Origin: a bacterium
GTDB taxonomy: Bacteria > CG2-30-53-67 > CG2-30-70-394
Direction of reading: 5' to 3'
Assembly (NCBI GenBank): GCA_024278555.1
Contig: JAJRSX010000143.1
Location: forward strand, 1 to 16,631
Length of the DNA stretch: 16,631 nt
In this document: positions 1 through 8,089 of the stretch, one piece after another
How the letters are laid out: every line of letters starts with the position of its first letter
Position numbering within the stretch: the first letter of the stretch is position 1
Position numbers and translations under genes: made by a program
The notes under the pieces: generated by a model
The model's input: only the letters and a program-made list of their open reading frames with translations
Told to the model about the DNA's origin: nothing
Database searches by the model: none

Positions 1-2036
1 CGCGGCGCACGCCGCTTCTTCGGCGCCGCCTCCGCCTGGGTCGCCTCGGCGGGTTCCGCGGCCGCCTCAACAGCCTCGACGACCGGCTCTATCTCCTTCT
101 GCACCGCAGGGGCCTCGGCGGCCTCCGCGGTCGCCTTCTCGGTCGACTCGGCGGCGGCCTCGGCCGTCACCTCGGCCGTGGCCGTCCGCCTCCGGCGGCG
201 ACGACGACGCCGCTTCTTGGGCGCCTCGGCGGACTCACCGTCGCCGGCAGCCGCCACCGGCTCGGCCGCGGGGGTGGCCTCCGCGGCGGGGGTGGTCGCC
301 TCCTCCGTGGAGGTCGCCCCCTCGGAGGTCCCCTCTGCCGCCGCCGCAGCAGTGGCCCCACGGCGCCCGCGCCCGCCGCGCCGACGGCGGCGGCGGCGGC
401 GCTTGCGGCCGTTCCCCTGCCCCTCGGGCTCGGCGGCCGCCTCCGCTGTGCCGTTGTCCCCCTTGGCGGCCTCGGGCGTGCTCTCGGATTTCACCGACGT
501 GGTGGTCTCCGGGACGACCACGTCGAGGGCGGTGGCGACCTCCTGCACCGGCTGGTTCGACCCCTTCTCGACCTTGCCGGTCTCGATCCGCGACTGGTGG
601 GAGAGGAGGAGAGGGTCGGCATCGACGACGATCTCCAGCCCGCGCCGCCGTTCGAGCTCGATGAGGGCGTCGCGGTGCTGGTTGAGGATGTAGCTGGCCA
701 CCGCCGGGGTCACCGTCAGGTGGATGGTGGCGACGTCGGGATTGGCGGCGGTCGCCTGCAGGGAGCGGAGAAAGCCGGTGGCCGCCGAGGCGGTCGACTG
801 GACCCGGCCGATGCCGCCGCACACCGGACACATCTCGTGCGACCCCTCCAGGAGCGACGCCTTCACCCGCTGGCGGGAGAGCTCCAGGAGGCCGAACTTG
901 GGGGAGATCTTGCCGACGTCGAAGCGCGCCTTGTCGCCCTTCATCGCCTGCTTCAGGGCCTCCTCGACCTTGTGGCGGTTCTTCGCCTCGCGCATGTCGA
1001 TGAAGTCGCACACCACCAGGCCGCCGAGGTCGCGCAGGCGAAGCTGCCGGGCAATCTCCACCGCCGCCTCCATGTTGGAGTTGAGCGACGTGGTCTCCGG
1101 GTTGCCCGACTGGTTCGCCTTGCCCGAGTTGACGTCGATCGCCACCAGGGCCTCGGTGGGGTCGATGACGATGGAGCCCCCCGAGGGGAGCGGGACCTGG
1201 CGCTGGTAGATCGTCGCGATCTGCTCCTCGGTCTGGTAGCGGGAGAAGATCGGCCGCTTCTCACGGTGCAGCTTGACCCGGTTCACCGCCTCCGGGGCGG
1301 TGCGCCGCAGGAAGTCGCGGATCTGCTCCGCCACCTGCTCGTCATCGACCAGAACTTCGTCGATGTCCGGGGTGAAGTAGTCGCGCACGGTGCGCATCAC
1401 CAGGTCGAGCTCCTGGTAGACGAGGCCGGGCTTGTCACCCTGGTCGCGGACCTCCTCGATACGCGTCCACAACCCCTTCAGGTAGTCGTAGTCGCGCCTG
1501 AGCTCGTCGGTGGTGCGGCCGACACCGGCGGTACGGATGATGAGGCCGGGGAGCTCACCCTCCTCCCTCTCCAGGGCATCGAAGAAGGCCTTGAGCTTCT
1601 GCCGCTCCTCCCCCTCGATCTTGCGCGAGATCCCGCCGCCCTCGCACTTGGGCATGTAGACGAGGTAGCGACCGGCCAGCGACACGAAGGTGGAGAGGGC
1701 CGCCCCCTTCTGGCCGCGGGCGTCGCGGATCACCTGCACCAGCACCGGGGTGCCGCGGTGGAGGATCTCCTCGATACGCCGCCTGCCCTTCTTCGGCTTG
1801 AAGAGGTTGAAGTTCACCTCGGAGAGGGAGAGGAAGCCGTGGCGCTCTTCGCCGTACTCCACGAAGGCGGCCTGCAACGACGGCTCCACCTGGACGACGG
1901 TGCCGCGGTAGATGTTCCCCTTGCGCTTGGCGCGACCGAGAAACTCGATGTGCAGACCGTCGAGGACGCCGTCGTCGAGGATCGCCACCCGGCGCTCCAC
2001 CCCTTCGGTGGCGTTGATGAGCATTTTGCGAGACAT
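1..2036 (-). CDS. rne: Ribonuclease E/G family endoribonuclease with Arg-rich C-terminal tail (partial, runs off left edge)
   Basis: Endoribonuclease of the RNase E/G family, which cuts single-stranded 5'-monophosphorylated RNA in mRNA decay and rRNA maturation. The N-terminus MSRKMLINATEGVERRVAIL is typical. An S1-type RNA-binding region (NIYRG, EPSLQAAF, EERHGFL) covers about residues 36-125. The Mg-binding aspartates are visible in AIDVNSG (D301) and CDFIDM (D344), and the zinc-link motif CPVCGG (C403, C406) follows. The catalytic part ends near residue 500. After it comes an Ala/Glu/Thr-rich, low-complexity tail with three basic clusters: about 545-559, 607-616 and 672-675. The frame is open to base 1, so the C-terminus is missing; about 678 residues are visible. 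The start ATG is preceded by TAGGAG 4 nt upstream. The long tail fits RNase E better than the ~490-residue RNase G, but rng is a fair alternative name. Confidence 0.95.
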   Translation of the reverse strand, partial: MSRKMLINATEGVERRVAILDDGVLDGLHIEFLGRAKRKGNIYRGTVVQVEPSLQAAFVEYGEERHGFLSLSEVNFNLFKPKKGRRRIEEILHRGTPVLVQVIRDARGQKGAALSTFVSLAGRYLVYMPKCEGGGISRKIEGEERQKLKAFFDALEREEGELPGLIIRTAGVGRTTDELRRDYDYLKGLWTRIEEVRDQGDKPGLVYQELDLVMRTVRDYFTPDIDEVLVDDEQVAEQIRDFLRRTAPEAVNRVKLHREKRPIFSRYQTEEQIATIYQRQVPLPSGGSIVIDPTEALVAIDVNSGKANQSGNPETTSLNSNMEAAVEIARQLRLRDLGGLVVCDFIDMREAKNRHKVEEALKQAMKGDKARFDVGKISPKFGLLELSRQRVKASLLEGSHEMCPVCGGIGRVQSTASAATGFLRSLQATAANPDVATIHLTVTPAVASYILNQHRDALIELERRRGLEIVVDADPLLLSHQSRIETGKVEKGSNQPVQEVATALDVVVPETTTSVKSESTPEAAKGDNGTAEAAAEPEGQGNGRKRRRRRRRRGGRGRRGATAAAAAEGTSEGATSTEEATTPAAEATPAAEPVAAAGDGESAEAPKKRRRRRRRRRTATAEVTAEAAAESTEKATAEAAEAPAVQKEIEPVVEAVEAAAEPAEATQAEAAPKKRRAP

Positions 2037-2176
2037 GGGACTCCTAGGGAGCTGCGACGCCCGCCGCCCGGCGCCACCCTGCGGGTGGGCAGCGCCTCGG
2101 CCGTGCGGGTGCCATGGGCACCGCAGGCGAAAGGCGCCGTCGGGAGGGCGTGGTCATCACAGCCTGGATTGAGGAT

Positions 2177-2195
2177 GGGAGGCGGTTCGCCCCCC
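2177..2195 (-). terminator. Possible hairpin after the kinase-like gene
   Basis: Read on the minus strand, GGGGGGCGAACCGCCTCCC lies just after the stop codon at 2208 and can fold into a stem of GGCG/CGCC extended by GGG/CCC across one mismatch, with a 3-nt loop. No U-tract follows, so it is not a standard intrinsic terminator. It may only be a processing or pausing structure. The rest of 2037-2207 shows no gene that I can support. Confidence 0.25.
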
Positions 2196-2207
2196 AAGAC
2201 GTTCGAA

Positions 2208-2801
2208 TCAATCCGCCCTCCCCCCTTCGAGAGGAAGGCGGACGGTGAGGCGACGCCGCCCGTTGGCGGCGTCGGTGAGAGAGAGGGTGCCGCCGAGGTC
2301 GGCGGCGAGTGCCTCGATGACCGAGATGGCGACGGCGCCGTCGCCGTCGGCAATGGCCTCCGCGGCCAGGGAGGTGTCGATCTCCACCCGCGAGGCGTCG
2401 CCGTCGGTGACCACCGGGGTGGGGGCGACCAGGGTGCCGATCTCCGCCAACAGCGCCCGCAGGCCGCGCGGGTCGAGGGGAAGCCGGAGGTGGGGCTCCA
2501 GGCGGTTGTCGATCTCGCCGGCGGCGGGCAGGGCGAGGTCGTCGATGAGGGAATCCATGGTGGCGCCGCGCCCGCGCCACGGCCGGTGACACCGATCGTG
2601 GAGGTGCAGGAGGGCGTCGAGGCGCACCCGCAGACGGCGCGCCGCCTCCAGGAGCAGGGGGCCGCTCTCCTCCCCATCCTCGGCGAGGAGCTCGGCAAAG
2701 CCGAGGATGGTGTGCAGGTGGCCGTGGAGGCGGTGGGCGGAGCGGCTGGCCAGCTCGCTCGCCGCGAGGCTGCGTCCACAGCGGGGGTCGGGGTGAGACA
2801 T
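2208..2801 (-). CDS. Degenerate histidine-kinase-like protein (DHp plus eroded ATPase domain; Spo0B/ChpT-like layout)
   Basis: A soluble protein of 197 residues with no membrane segment. Residues about 20-70 (HRLHGHLHTILGFAELL, then a second helix with LLLEAARRLRVRLDALL) match the dimerisation/phospho-acceptor helices of sensor kinases; H23 aligns with the phosphorylated histidine of the usual HELRTPL box. Residues about 110-190 resemble the end of a HATPase_c domain (VIEALAADLGGTLSL, then RRRLTVRLPL). However, the N-box asparagine, the DxGxG motif and the glycine-rich GLGL loop are not recognisable, so ATP binding looks lost. I infer a pseudokinase or histidine phosphotransferase. The start is the ATG at 2801; an in-frame ATG at 2897 would translate a C-rich repeat (PPPHPPSLTPHPP) and is less likely. 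It lies between gpsA and the RNase gene on the same strand. Confidence 0.6.
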   Translation of the reverse strand: MSHPDPRCGRSLAASELASRSAHRLHGHLHTILGFAELLAEDGEESGPLLLEAARRLRVRLDALLHLHDRCHRPWRGRGATMDSLIDDLALPAAGEIDNRLEPHLRLPLDPRGLRALLAEIGTLVAPTPVVTDGDASRVEIDTSLAAEAIADGDGAVAISVIEALAADLGGTLSLTDAANGRRRLTVRLPLEGGRAD

Positions 2802-2835
2802 CGGCAGTGGGTCAGCGGCGGGGTACGAGAGAAAA

Positions 2836-2889
2836 GGGGGGTGGGGGGTGAGGGATGGGGGATGAGGGGGGGGACGGCCCTGCGGGCCG
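2836..2889 (-). repeat. Hairpin plus C-rich tract upstream of the kinase-like gene
   Basis: On the minus strand a perfect 6-bp stem with 3-nt loop (CGGCCC-GCA-GGGCCG, bases 2889-2875) is followed by a tract of almost pure C broken by CAT/CAC steps (2873-2836), about 35 nt before the ATG at 2801. On the plus strand this is a G-run series (runs of 3 to 8 G) with G-quadruplex potential. It shares the exact 16-mer GGGGGGTGAGGGATGG (2843-2858) with 12400-12415, so it belongs to a repeated intergenic family. Confidence 0.7.
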
Positions 2890-2993
2890 ACCTTCATAGA
2901 GAGAGGTGGCTACCCACACCGTGCCGGCGGAGCCCAGCACCTTTCGTCCTCCACCGCCCAGCCGTGGCCGCGCCCCCATCGCGCATAGCCGCC

Positions 2994-4067
2994 TCACGGC
3001 GCCCCCCACGTGGGACCGCCCATGCCGGTGAGATCCTCCCACTCCTCCTTGAGCTCGCGCTGCATGAGGCGGTCGACGGCGCCGCGCAGGTCGGCCCCCT
3101 CGTAGAGGACGTGGTAGACCTCGCTGCAGATCGGCATGGTCACCCCGAGCCGCTTGGCCAGGTGGTAGACCGAGCGGGTTGTGCGCACCCCCTCCGCCAC
3201 CATCCGCATCTCCTTGAGGATGGCACGCAGCGACTCACCGCGGCCCAGGCGCATCCCCACGGTGCGATTCCTGGACAGCTCGCCGGTACAGGTGAGGACG
3301 AGGTCGCCGATCCCGGCCAACCCCAGGAAGGTGAGGGGGTGGGCCCCCATGGCGGTCCCCAGGGCCGCCACCTCCGCCTCGCCGCGGGTGATGATCGCGG
3401 CGATCGTGTCGGAGCCGAGGCCGAGGCCGGCGCAGGCGCCGGTGGCGATGGCGATGACGTTCTTCACCGCCCCGCCGAGCTCCACCCCGACCACGTCGGG
3501 GCTAGTATAGACCCGCATCGACGGCGCGGTGAAGATCGCCTGCAGGTGCTTGGCGGTGTGCTCGCTGGTCGAGGCGAGGGTGACCGCGGTGGGCAGGTCG
3601 CGCGCCACCTCGCGGGCGAAGGAGGGGCCGGAGAGGTAGGCACAGCGGCTCGCAGGAATCGCCGGGAGCGCCTCGGCGAGGATCTCGGAGACCAGCATCA
3701 GGGTGTCGTTCTCGATCCCCTTGGTGGCGCTCACCAGGTAGGGAGGGGTGGGGTCGGAACGTACCGCAAGGATCTCCTGCAACGAGCGCAGGACCGGCCG
3801 CAGGTACGGCGTCGGCACCACCGACAGGAGGACGTCGCGGCCGGCCACCGCCGCCGCCAGGTCGGAGGTGGCGGTCAGGGACGGTGCCAGGGGAATGCCC
3901 GACAGGTAGATCGGGTTCTCGTGGCGGTCACGGATCGCCGCCGCCACCTCCTCCTCGAAGGTCCAGACGACCACCTCGTGGCCCTGGGTGGCGAGGAGGT
4001 GGGCGAGGGCGGTCCCCCACGACCCACCACCGATGACCCCGACTCTCGCCCGCGCCTCAGTCGTCAT
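2994..4067 (-). CDS. gpsA: Glycerol-3-phosphate dehydrogenase [NAD(P)+]
   Basis: Reduces dihydroxyacetone phosphate to sn-glycerol 3-phosphate in the cytoplasm, the entry step of phospholipid synthesis. The product has 357 residues, slightly longer than the usual ~335. The N-terminal Rossmann motif is GVIGGGSWGTALA (from residue 10). SATKGIE (K116), GPSFAREV (147-154) and VKNVIAIATG with the conserved lysine K202 are all present. The substrate-binding region GLAGIGDLVLTCTGELSRNR (249-268) is intact, followed by EGVRTTRSV and the PICSEVYHVLYEG C-terminal block. The start ATG gives the proper N-terminus, but the 5' flank (CTCTCTCCCC) has no Shine-Dalgarno match and no better in-frame start exists. 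It lies 84 bp after the Rrf2 gene, so it may be read from the same transcript. Confidence 0.97.
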   Translation of the reverse strand: MTTEARARVGVIGGGSWGTALAHLLATQGHEVVVWTFEEEVAAAIRDRHENPIYLSGIPLAPSLTATSDLAAAVAGRDVLLSVVPTPYLRPVLRSLQEILAVRSDPTPPYLVSATKGIENDTLMLVSEILAEALPAIPASRCAYLSGPSFAREVARDLPTAVTLASTSEHTAKHLQAIFTAPSMRVYTSPDVVGVELGGAVKNVIAIATGACAGLGLGSDTIAAIITRGEAEVAALGTAMGAHPLTFLGLAGIGDLVLTCTGELSRNRTVGMRLGRGESLRAILKEMRMVAEGVRTTRSVYHLAKRLGVTMPICSEVYHVLYEGADLRGAVDRLMQRELKEEWEDLTGMGGPTWGAP

Positions 4068-4151
4068 GGGGAGAGAGACCCAATCCGCTGCCCCCTGCCG
4101 AGGGAGGAGCGTGTGGGCCGTCCGCTGCGGCTCTTCGTGGCATGGGGAGGA

Positions 4152-4562
4152 TTACGCCGCCTTCTCCAGGACCGACGCCAGGGTGGTGTCGGAGAGGAAG
4201 TGGCGGACGTGGTGGTCGAACCCGGTCCACAGGAGGTCGGTCACCATACGGCAACTCGACTGATCCTCGACCTCCGGGGGCAGGTTCAGGTTGAGAAAGT
4301 CGCCCATGTCCACGGCGTCGATGATCTCCTGCAGGGAGATCTCCTCGGCCGGCCGCGCCAGGCGGTAGCCGCCGCGGCGGCCGCGCACCGACTCGATGAC
4401 CCCGCGGGCGCGCAGGCGGCTGAAGAGGTGGGCGAGATAATTGAGCGAGATCCCCTCGCCGTTCGCGACCTGGGTGAGGGAGAGGAACCCCTCCTCCGGC
4501 GCGTGACGGGCGAGGTAGGCGAGGGCACGGACCGAGTAGGTGATCTTTGTGGAGAGGATCAT
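4152..4562 (-). CDS. Rrf2-family transcriptional regulator
   Basis: A winged-helix DNA-binding protein of 136 residues. The start MILSTKITYSVRALAYLA, the helix-turn-helix ISLNYLAHLFSRLRARGVIESVRG and the wing GRRGGYRLARP are hallmark Rrf2/IscR features, followed by EISLQEIIDAVD. IscR-type members bind a Fe-S cluster through three cysteines. Here only C104 (SSCRMVTDLLW) remains, aligning with the last of the three, so a classical three-Cys cluster is unlikely; an unusual ligand set or a cluster-free regulator is possible. Its ATG overlaps the stop of the DUF4340 gene as ATGA, so the two are probably translationally coupled and the regulator is the last gene of the ABC operon. Autoregulation of that operon is an inference. 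Confidence 0.92.
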   Translation of the reverse strand: MILSTKITYSVRALAYLARHAPEEGFLSLTQVANGEGISLNYLAHLFSRLRARGVIESVRGRRGGYRLARPAEEISLQEIIDAVDMGDFLNLNLPPEVEDQSSCRMVTDLLWTGFDHHVRHFLSDTTLASVLEKAA

Positions 4563-5926
4563 GGCAGGGTCTCAGATGGGGACGCCTCGGGCGGTGTGGC
4601 CACGAAGCGACGGGGGGAGGGGAGGAGACGGCGGTGGGTTTCGGGGGGAAGGTCGAGAATGGGACCGTCCGGGAGGTGCCGGGCACGCGCGTCCCCCTCT
4701 CCCCCAAAGGCGAGGGAGGCGAGGAGCTGCTCCCCTCGATAGAGAGAGAGCTCCGGCCCCTCCATGGGCGGCTGTTCTCCCACAAGATACCCCGTTGCCT
4801 CCGCTTCCTCCAGCGCTTGCAGATAATCGTCGACCGCCTTGCCGTCCACCGCCGCGCCGCCGTCGCTCTGCCAGGTGCCGTCCTGGTGGCGGAGGGTGAG
4901 GTGGCGCGCGCCGTCGCGAAGCTCCATGCGATCGACGTCGAAGGCGTGGAGGTGGACGAGGTGGCGATCCTTTAGCTGGTCGGGGTCCGGGAGGAGCTTG
5001 GCAACCGTCTCGCCCCCCAGCCGTCCCCAGAAGCCGAGCCCCACCTGGGCGGCGACCCGCTCCCCGTCGCCGCCGCGGGCGATCCGCACCACCGCGGCAG
5101 GGGCGGCGGGCGCCGTGGACGGGGCCGGCGCACTACCTTTGGCTGCCGCCTCCCCACTCTCCTCACCGAAGATCCGCACCTCGGCCCACGCCGCCGGCGG
5201 CGGCGGCACCCCGGCGGTGAGCGGGCTCGCCTCGACCTGGTCGATCGCGGCGAGCCAGCCGTCGACCCGGTCGGTGTCGGCGCGCGTCCCGTCGGCCAGC
5301 CGCCACACCCCCTTGTCGTCCTTGGCCACGCTCCAGCGCCGCTCCCCGTCGGCCACCTCCAGCCGCGCGGCGCGCCACCGGTCGATCGAGAAGAGGCGCT
5401 TGCGCAGGAAGGTCGCCACCGGCTTCTTCACCGTCTCCCCGAGGGTGGTGGAGCAGATCGCCACCGTCCCGCCCGCCGCTACATAGGTGCGGTCGTAGCC
5501 CACCGGCGCCTTGCCGCCGAGGCGCACGGTGGTGTCGATCGCCTCGCCGGTGAGGTGGATGGCCGGGGAGGTCTCGTCCACCCCGTACTCGCCGAGTTCG
5601 CTTGGTTGCACGTTGATGCGCCGCTCTGTCCGCAGGGAGGTGACCGCGTAGAGGAGGTCGTCGACGGTGGTCGCCCGCGCCGGCGCCACCTGCGGCGAGC
5701 GCAGCCACCAGTGGCCGCCCCCGTCGCGCTCCAGGCGCAGGGTCTCGCCGTCGCGGGTCAGCTCGATACCGGTGACCTGGTCGCGCGCCACCGCCACCAG
5801 CGCGCCCTCCGCCTCGGCCGCCGCCTCCTGCCGGCGGCGGGCGGGCTCGTCCACGCCGAAGTAGTAGGCGGCGATCGCCGCCAGGAGGGCCGAGGCGAGG
5901 AGCAGGGGGAGGAGAGGCCGCACCAC
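4559..5926 (-). CDS. DUF4340 domain protein, membrane-anchored, partner of the Gld-type ABC transporter
   Basis: One N-terminal membrane helix (RPLLPLLLASALLAAIAAYYF) is followed by a large extracytoplasmic part. It contains repeats of the DUF4340 type: VTGIELTRDGETLRLERDGGGHW, then WLRSPQ, and later DVDRMELRDGARHLTLRHQDGTWQSD. An Ala/Pro-rich linker (ESGEAAAKGSAPAPST) separates the two halves. DUF4340 genes commonly sit directly after gldG-like genes, as here. I chose GTG at 5926, 7 nt after the upstream stop, because GAGG within that stop region is 5 nt before it; the GTG at 5923 is equally possible. An ATG at 6004 would overlap gldG by about 70 nt and add a low-complexity, proline-rich start, so I reject it. 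Its biochemical role is unknown. Confidence 0.85.
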   Translation of the reverse strand: MVRPLLPLLLASALLAAIAAYYFGVDEPARRRQEAAAEAEGALVAVARDQVTGIELTRDGETLRLERDGGGHWWLRSPQVAPARATTVDDLLYAVTSLRTERRINVQPSELGEYGVDETSPAIHLTGEAIDTTVRLGGKAPVGYDRTYVAAGGTVAICSTTLGETVKKPVATFLRKRLFSIDRWRAARLEVADGERRWSVAKDDKGVWRLADGTRADTDRVDGWLAAIDQVEASPLTAGVPPPPAAWAEVRIFGEESGEAAAKGSAPAPSTAPAAPAAVVRIARGGDGERVAAQVGLGFWGRLGGETVAKLLPDPDQLKDRHLVHLHAFDVDRMELRDGARHLTLRHQDGTWQSDGGAAVDGKAVDDYLQALEEAEATGYLVGEQPPMEGPELSLYRGEQLLASLAFGGEGDARARHLPDGPILDLPPETHRRLLPSPRRFVATPPEASPSETLP

Positions 5927-5933
5927 CGCCGCC

Positions 5934-7322
5934 TCACAGGGAGCGCCGCCACCGCCAGACGCCGAAGGCGGTGGCAAAGGTGGCCAGCGGCAAAAAGACG
6001 ACAAAGCCGAAGAGGAGCACCTCCCCCTGGCGCGGCGTCAGGGCAAGGGTCTGGGCCTGGTTCTCCTTCGAGCGGATTGCCACCAGCCCCTCCTCCTTAC
6101 CCATCCAGCTCACGCAGTTGAGGAAGAGGTCGCCGTTGCCGGAGTACTGGTACCACTGGTTGGTGGGGAAGTCGGCGTCGCCGGCCACCAGGAGACGGCC
6201 GCCGTGGGCGGTCGCCCCGGTCTCCCCGACCCCGTCCCCCTCTCCCTCCTTCTCGGTCGCCCCCGCCGCCGCGGCGCGCTCCGACAAGAGGATGACCTCC
6301 ACCGGCCCCTTGCGGTCCGCGGGGTCGAGTCGGATCGGGTCGTGGACGATCTCCGTCTCCCCCCACGCCTGATCGCCGGTCTTGGCGATCACCGCGTGGG
6401 TCACCCCTGCCGCCTCCACCTCCACCACCGGCCGGGTGACCGGGAAGAAGCAGGCGAGGTTGAACCCCTCGGTGATCGCGTGGGGCGGGTACTGGGAGAC
6501 CAGGGGGACGGTGTAGTCGCCGCCGAACATGCGCGACGACGGGTCGATGATCAGCTCCTTGGGGAGGACCACCCCCCAGCCGTCGACCAGGGGCGCCAGA
6601 TCGGCGTCGCCGTCCGGGTCGGCGAGCAGGATGACGTTGCCGCCGCTGTCGAGGTAGCGGTGGATCGCCGCCACCTCCTCCCTCAGGAAGGGCTTGCGGG
6701 GTCCGGCGATCACCACCACGTCGGTGTCGGCCGGCACCTCGCCGCTCTGCAGGAGGAGCAGCTCGCTCACCTCGAACCCCTGCTGCTCCAGGGCGCCGGC
6801 GGCGGCGTCGAGGCCGTCGCGGTCGCTCCCGTGCAGGGGCCGCTCGCCGTGGCCGGTGGTAAAGCGGATCTGGCGCCGCTGCTTGCGGCTCACCCGAATG
6901 AGCCCCGAGGTGAGGTCTGCCTCCTGGTGACCGCTGATCGTGATAGTGCGCTCCCCCTGCTTCAGGACCGTGGTGCCGTACTGGGTGATCCCGTGCGCCT
7001 GCGCCTCGCGCGGGTGTTTGTCGGGATCGACGAAGCGGAAGGTAAAGTCGCGGTTCACCGCCCGCGCCTGCTCGAAGAGCTGGGTCGCCTCCTGGCGCGC
7101 CTTGCCGTCAGGCTCGAAGAAGCAGAGGGCCTCCACCGGCGCGGTGAGCCCGTGGAGGACCTTCACCGTCTGCGGGCTGAGGGTGAACCGCCGGTTCGCG
7201 GTGGTGTCGAACCGCTGGTAGTGGCGGACGGAGAGGAGGTTGGCGAAGATCAGGATCGCCGCCAGGACTGCCACCAGGAGGGCCGAGGTGGTGCCGTAGG
7301 CAAGGGTTCGCTTCAGGCTCAT
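5934..7322 (-). CDS. GldG-like ABC transporter auxiliary protein (ABC_transp_aux)
   Basis: A protein of 462 residues with one membrane helix at each end (about residues 9-30 and 434-457) and a large extracytoplasmic domain between. The start of the outer domain, RFDTTANRRFTLSPQTVKVL, is the signature of the GldG/ABC_transp_aux family. Further conserved blocks are FTTGHGERPL, DVVVIAGPRKPF followed by LDSGGNVILLADPD, and near the end GGRLLVAGDADFPTN. An acidic, Gly/Ala-rich insert (AGATEKEGEGDGVGETGATA) interrupts the later part. The start ATG at 7322 overlaps the stop of the permease gene as ATGA; an ATG three codons upstream is the alternative. It acts with the ATPase and permease; in Bacteroidota homologues are needed for gliding, but outside that phylum the substrate is not known. 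Confidence 0.9.
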   Translation of the reverse strand: MSLKRTLAYGTTSALLVAVLAAILIFANLLSVRHYQRFDTTANRRFTLSPQTVKVLHGLTAPVEALCFFEPDGKARQEATQLFEQARAVNRDFTFRFVDPDKHPREAQAHGITQYGTTVLKQGERTITISGHQEADLTSGLIRVSRKQRRQIRFTTGHGERPLHGSDRDGLDAAAGALEQQGFEVSELLLLQSGEVPADTDVVVIAGPRKPFLREEVAAIHRYLDSGGNVILLADPDGDADLAPLVDGWGVVLPKELIIDPSSRMFGGDYTVPLVSQYPPHAITEGFNLACFFPVTRPVVEVEAAGVTHAVIAKTGDQAWGETEIVHDPIRLDPADRKGPVEVILLSERAAAAGATEKEGEGDGVGETGATAHGGRLLVAGDADFPTNQWYQYSGNGDLFLNCVSWMGKEEGLVAIRSKENQAQTLALTPRQGEVLLFGFVVFLPLATFATAFGVWRWRRSL

Positions 7323-8089
7323 GAACGCCACCGCTGGGAGTCGAGGACCCGCTGGGTGGCCAGCAGCGCCAGGCCGGTGAAGCTGGCGAAGTAGACCACG
7401 TCACGGGTGTCGATCACCCCCTGAAAGAAGTTCTCCAGGTGGTCGAGGAGCGACAGGTACTTCAAGAGGTCCGCCGCCTGCCCCTCGACGTTGTGGCCGG
7501 CCCACCCGACCACCCACGACAACAGCAGGATGGCGAAGCCGATCACCGCGGCGATGAGCTGGTGCTGGGTGAGCGACGAGGCGAGGAGCCCGACCGCGAT
7601 GAAGACCGCCCCCATGAGCCACAGCCCCAGATAACCGGCCGCCACCGCCCCCCAGTCGAGGTGGAGGAGGGTGGCGGTGTAGGCGGGCCACGCCACGCTC
7701 ACCGCGAGGATCACCGTGTAGAGGGTCAGGGCGGCGAGGAACTTGCCGACCACGATCGCGGTGACGTTCACCGGCGCGGTGAACAGGAGCTCGTAGGTGC
7801 CGCGCGCCCGCTCCTCGGCGAGCAGGCGCATGGTCAGCAGGGGCAGGATGAGGAGGAGGATCACCGCCAGGTTGGAGAAGAGCGGGCCGATGATCCCCTC
7901 CTGGGCGGTAAACTGCTCCGCCATGCCGGGAAACTGGGCGGCGCGCAGGGACGCGGCAGCGTAGTAGGTGACGATGTCGAAGTTGAAGTAGCCGCCCAGG
8001 AGCAGGAGGACTCCGAGGAGGACGTAGGCCACCGGCGAGATGAGGTAGCCGCGCACCTCGCGCCGGAGGATCGCCATGGCCCCCCTCAT
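7319..8089 (-). CDS. ABC-2 type permease, GldF-like
   Basis: An inner-membrane permease of 256 residues with six hydrophobic segments, at about residues 15-37, 72-90, 117-142, 148-172, 178-198 and 231-247. The block LLTMRLLAEERARGTYELLFTAPV (84-107) is the hallmark of ABC-2 permeases of the GldF/NosY kind. Its ATG at 8089 overlaps the ATPase stop (ATGA), and its own stop overlaps the gldG-like start in the same way. A second ATG four codons inside (8077) is possible. It should form the transmembrane part of the exporter powered by the ATPase at 8086-9060. Confidence 0.92.
   Translation of the reverse strand: MRGAMAILRREVRGYLISPVAYVLLGVLLLLGGYFNFDIVTYYAAASLRAAQFPGMAEQFTAQEGIIGPLFSNLAVILLLILPLLTMRLLAEERARGTYELLFTAPVNVTAIVVGKFLAALTLYTVILAVSVAWPAYTATLLHLDWGAVAAGYLGLWLMGAVFIAVGLLASSLTQHQLIAAVIGFAILLLSWVVGWAGHNVEGQAADLLKYLSLLDHLENFFQGVIDTRDVVYFASFTGLALLATQRVLDSQRWRS

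Noticed and set aside
2041-2051. CTCCTAGGGAG before the RNase start matches, in reverse, CTCCCTAGGAG at the IS-like boundary (16479-16489)
   Set aside because: The near-palindromic core CCTAGG and a Shine-Dalgarno-like AGGAG make an 11-base match likely by chance; no longer similarity surrounds it.
2191-2221. TTCGAATC context near 2202-2209, reminiscent of a tRNA T-loop
   Set aside because: The flanking bases do not form a 5-bp T-stem and no acceptor or anticodon arm is present.
597-4742. A very long open frame on the plus strand (over 1,300 codons) opposite the RNase, kinase-like, gpsA and Rrf2 genes
   Set aside because: It is the antisense shadow of GC-rich genes; its translation is low in complexity, matches no family I know, and the opposite strand holds clear conserved proteins.
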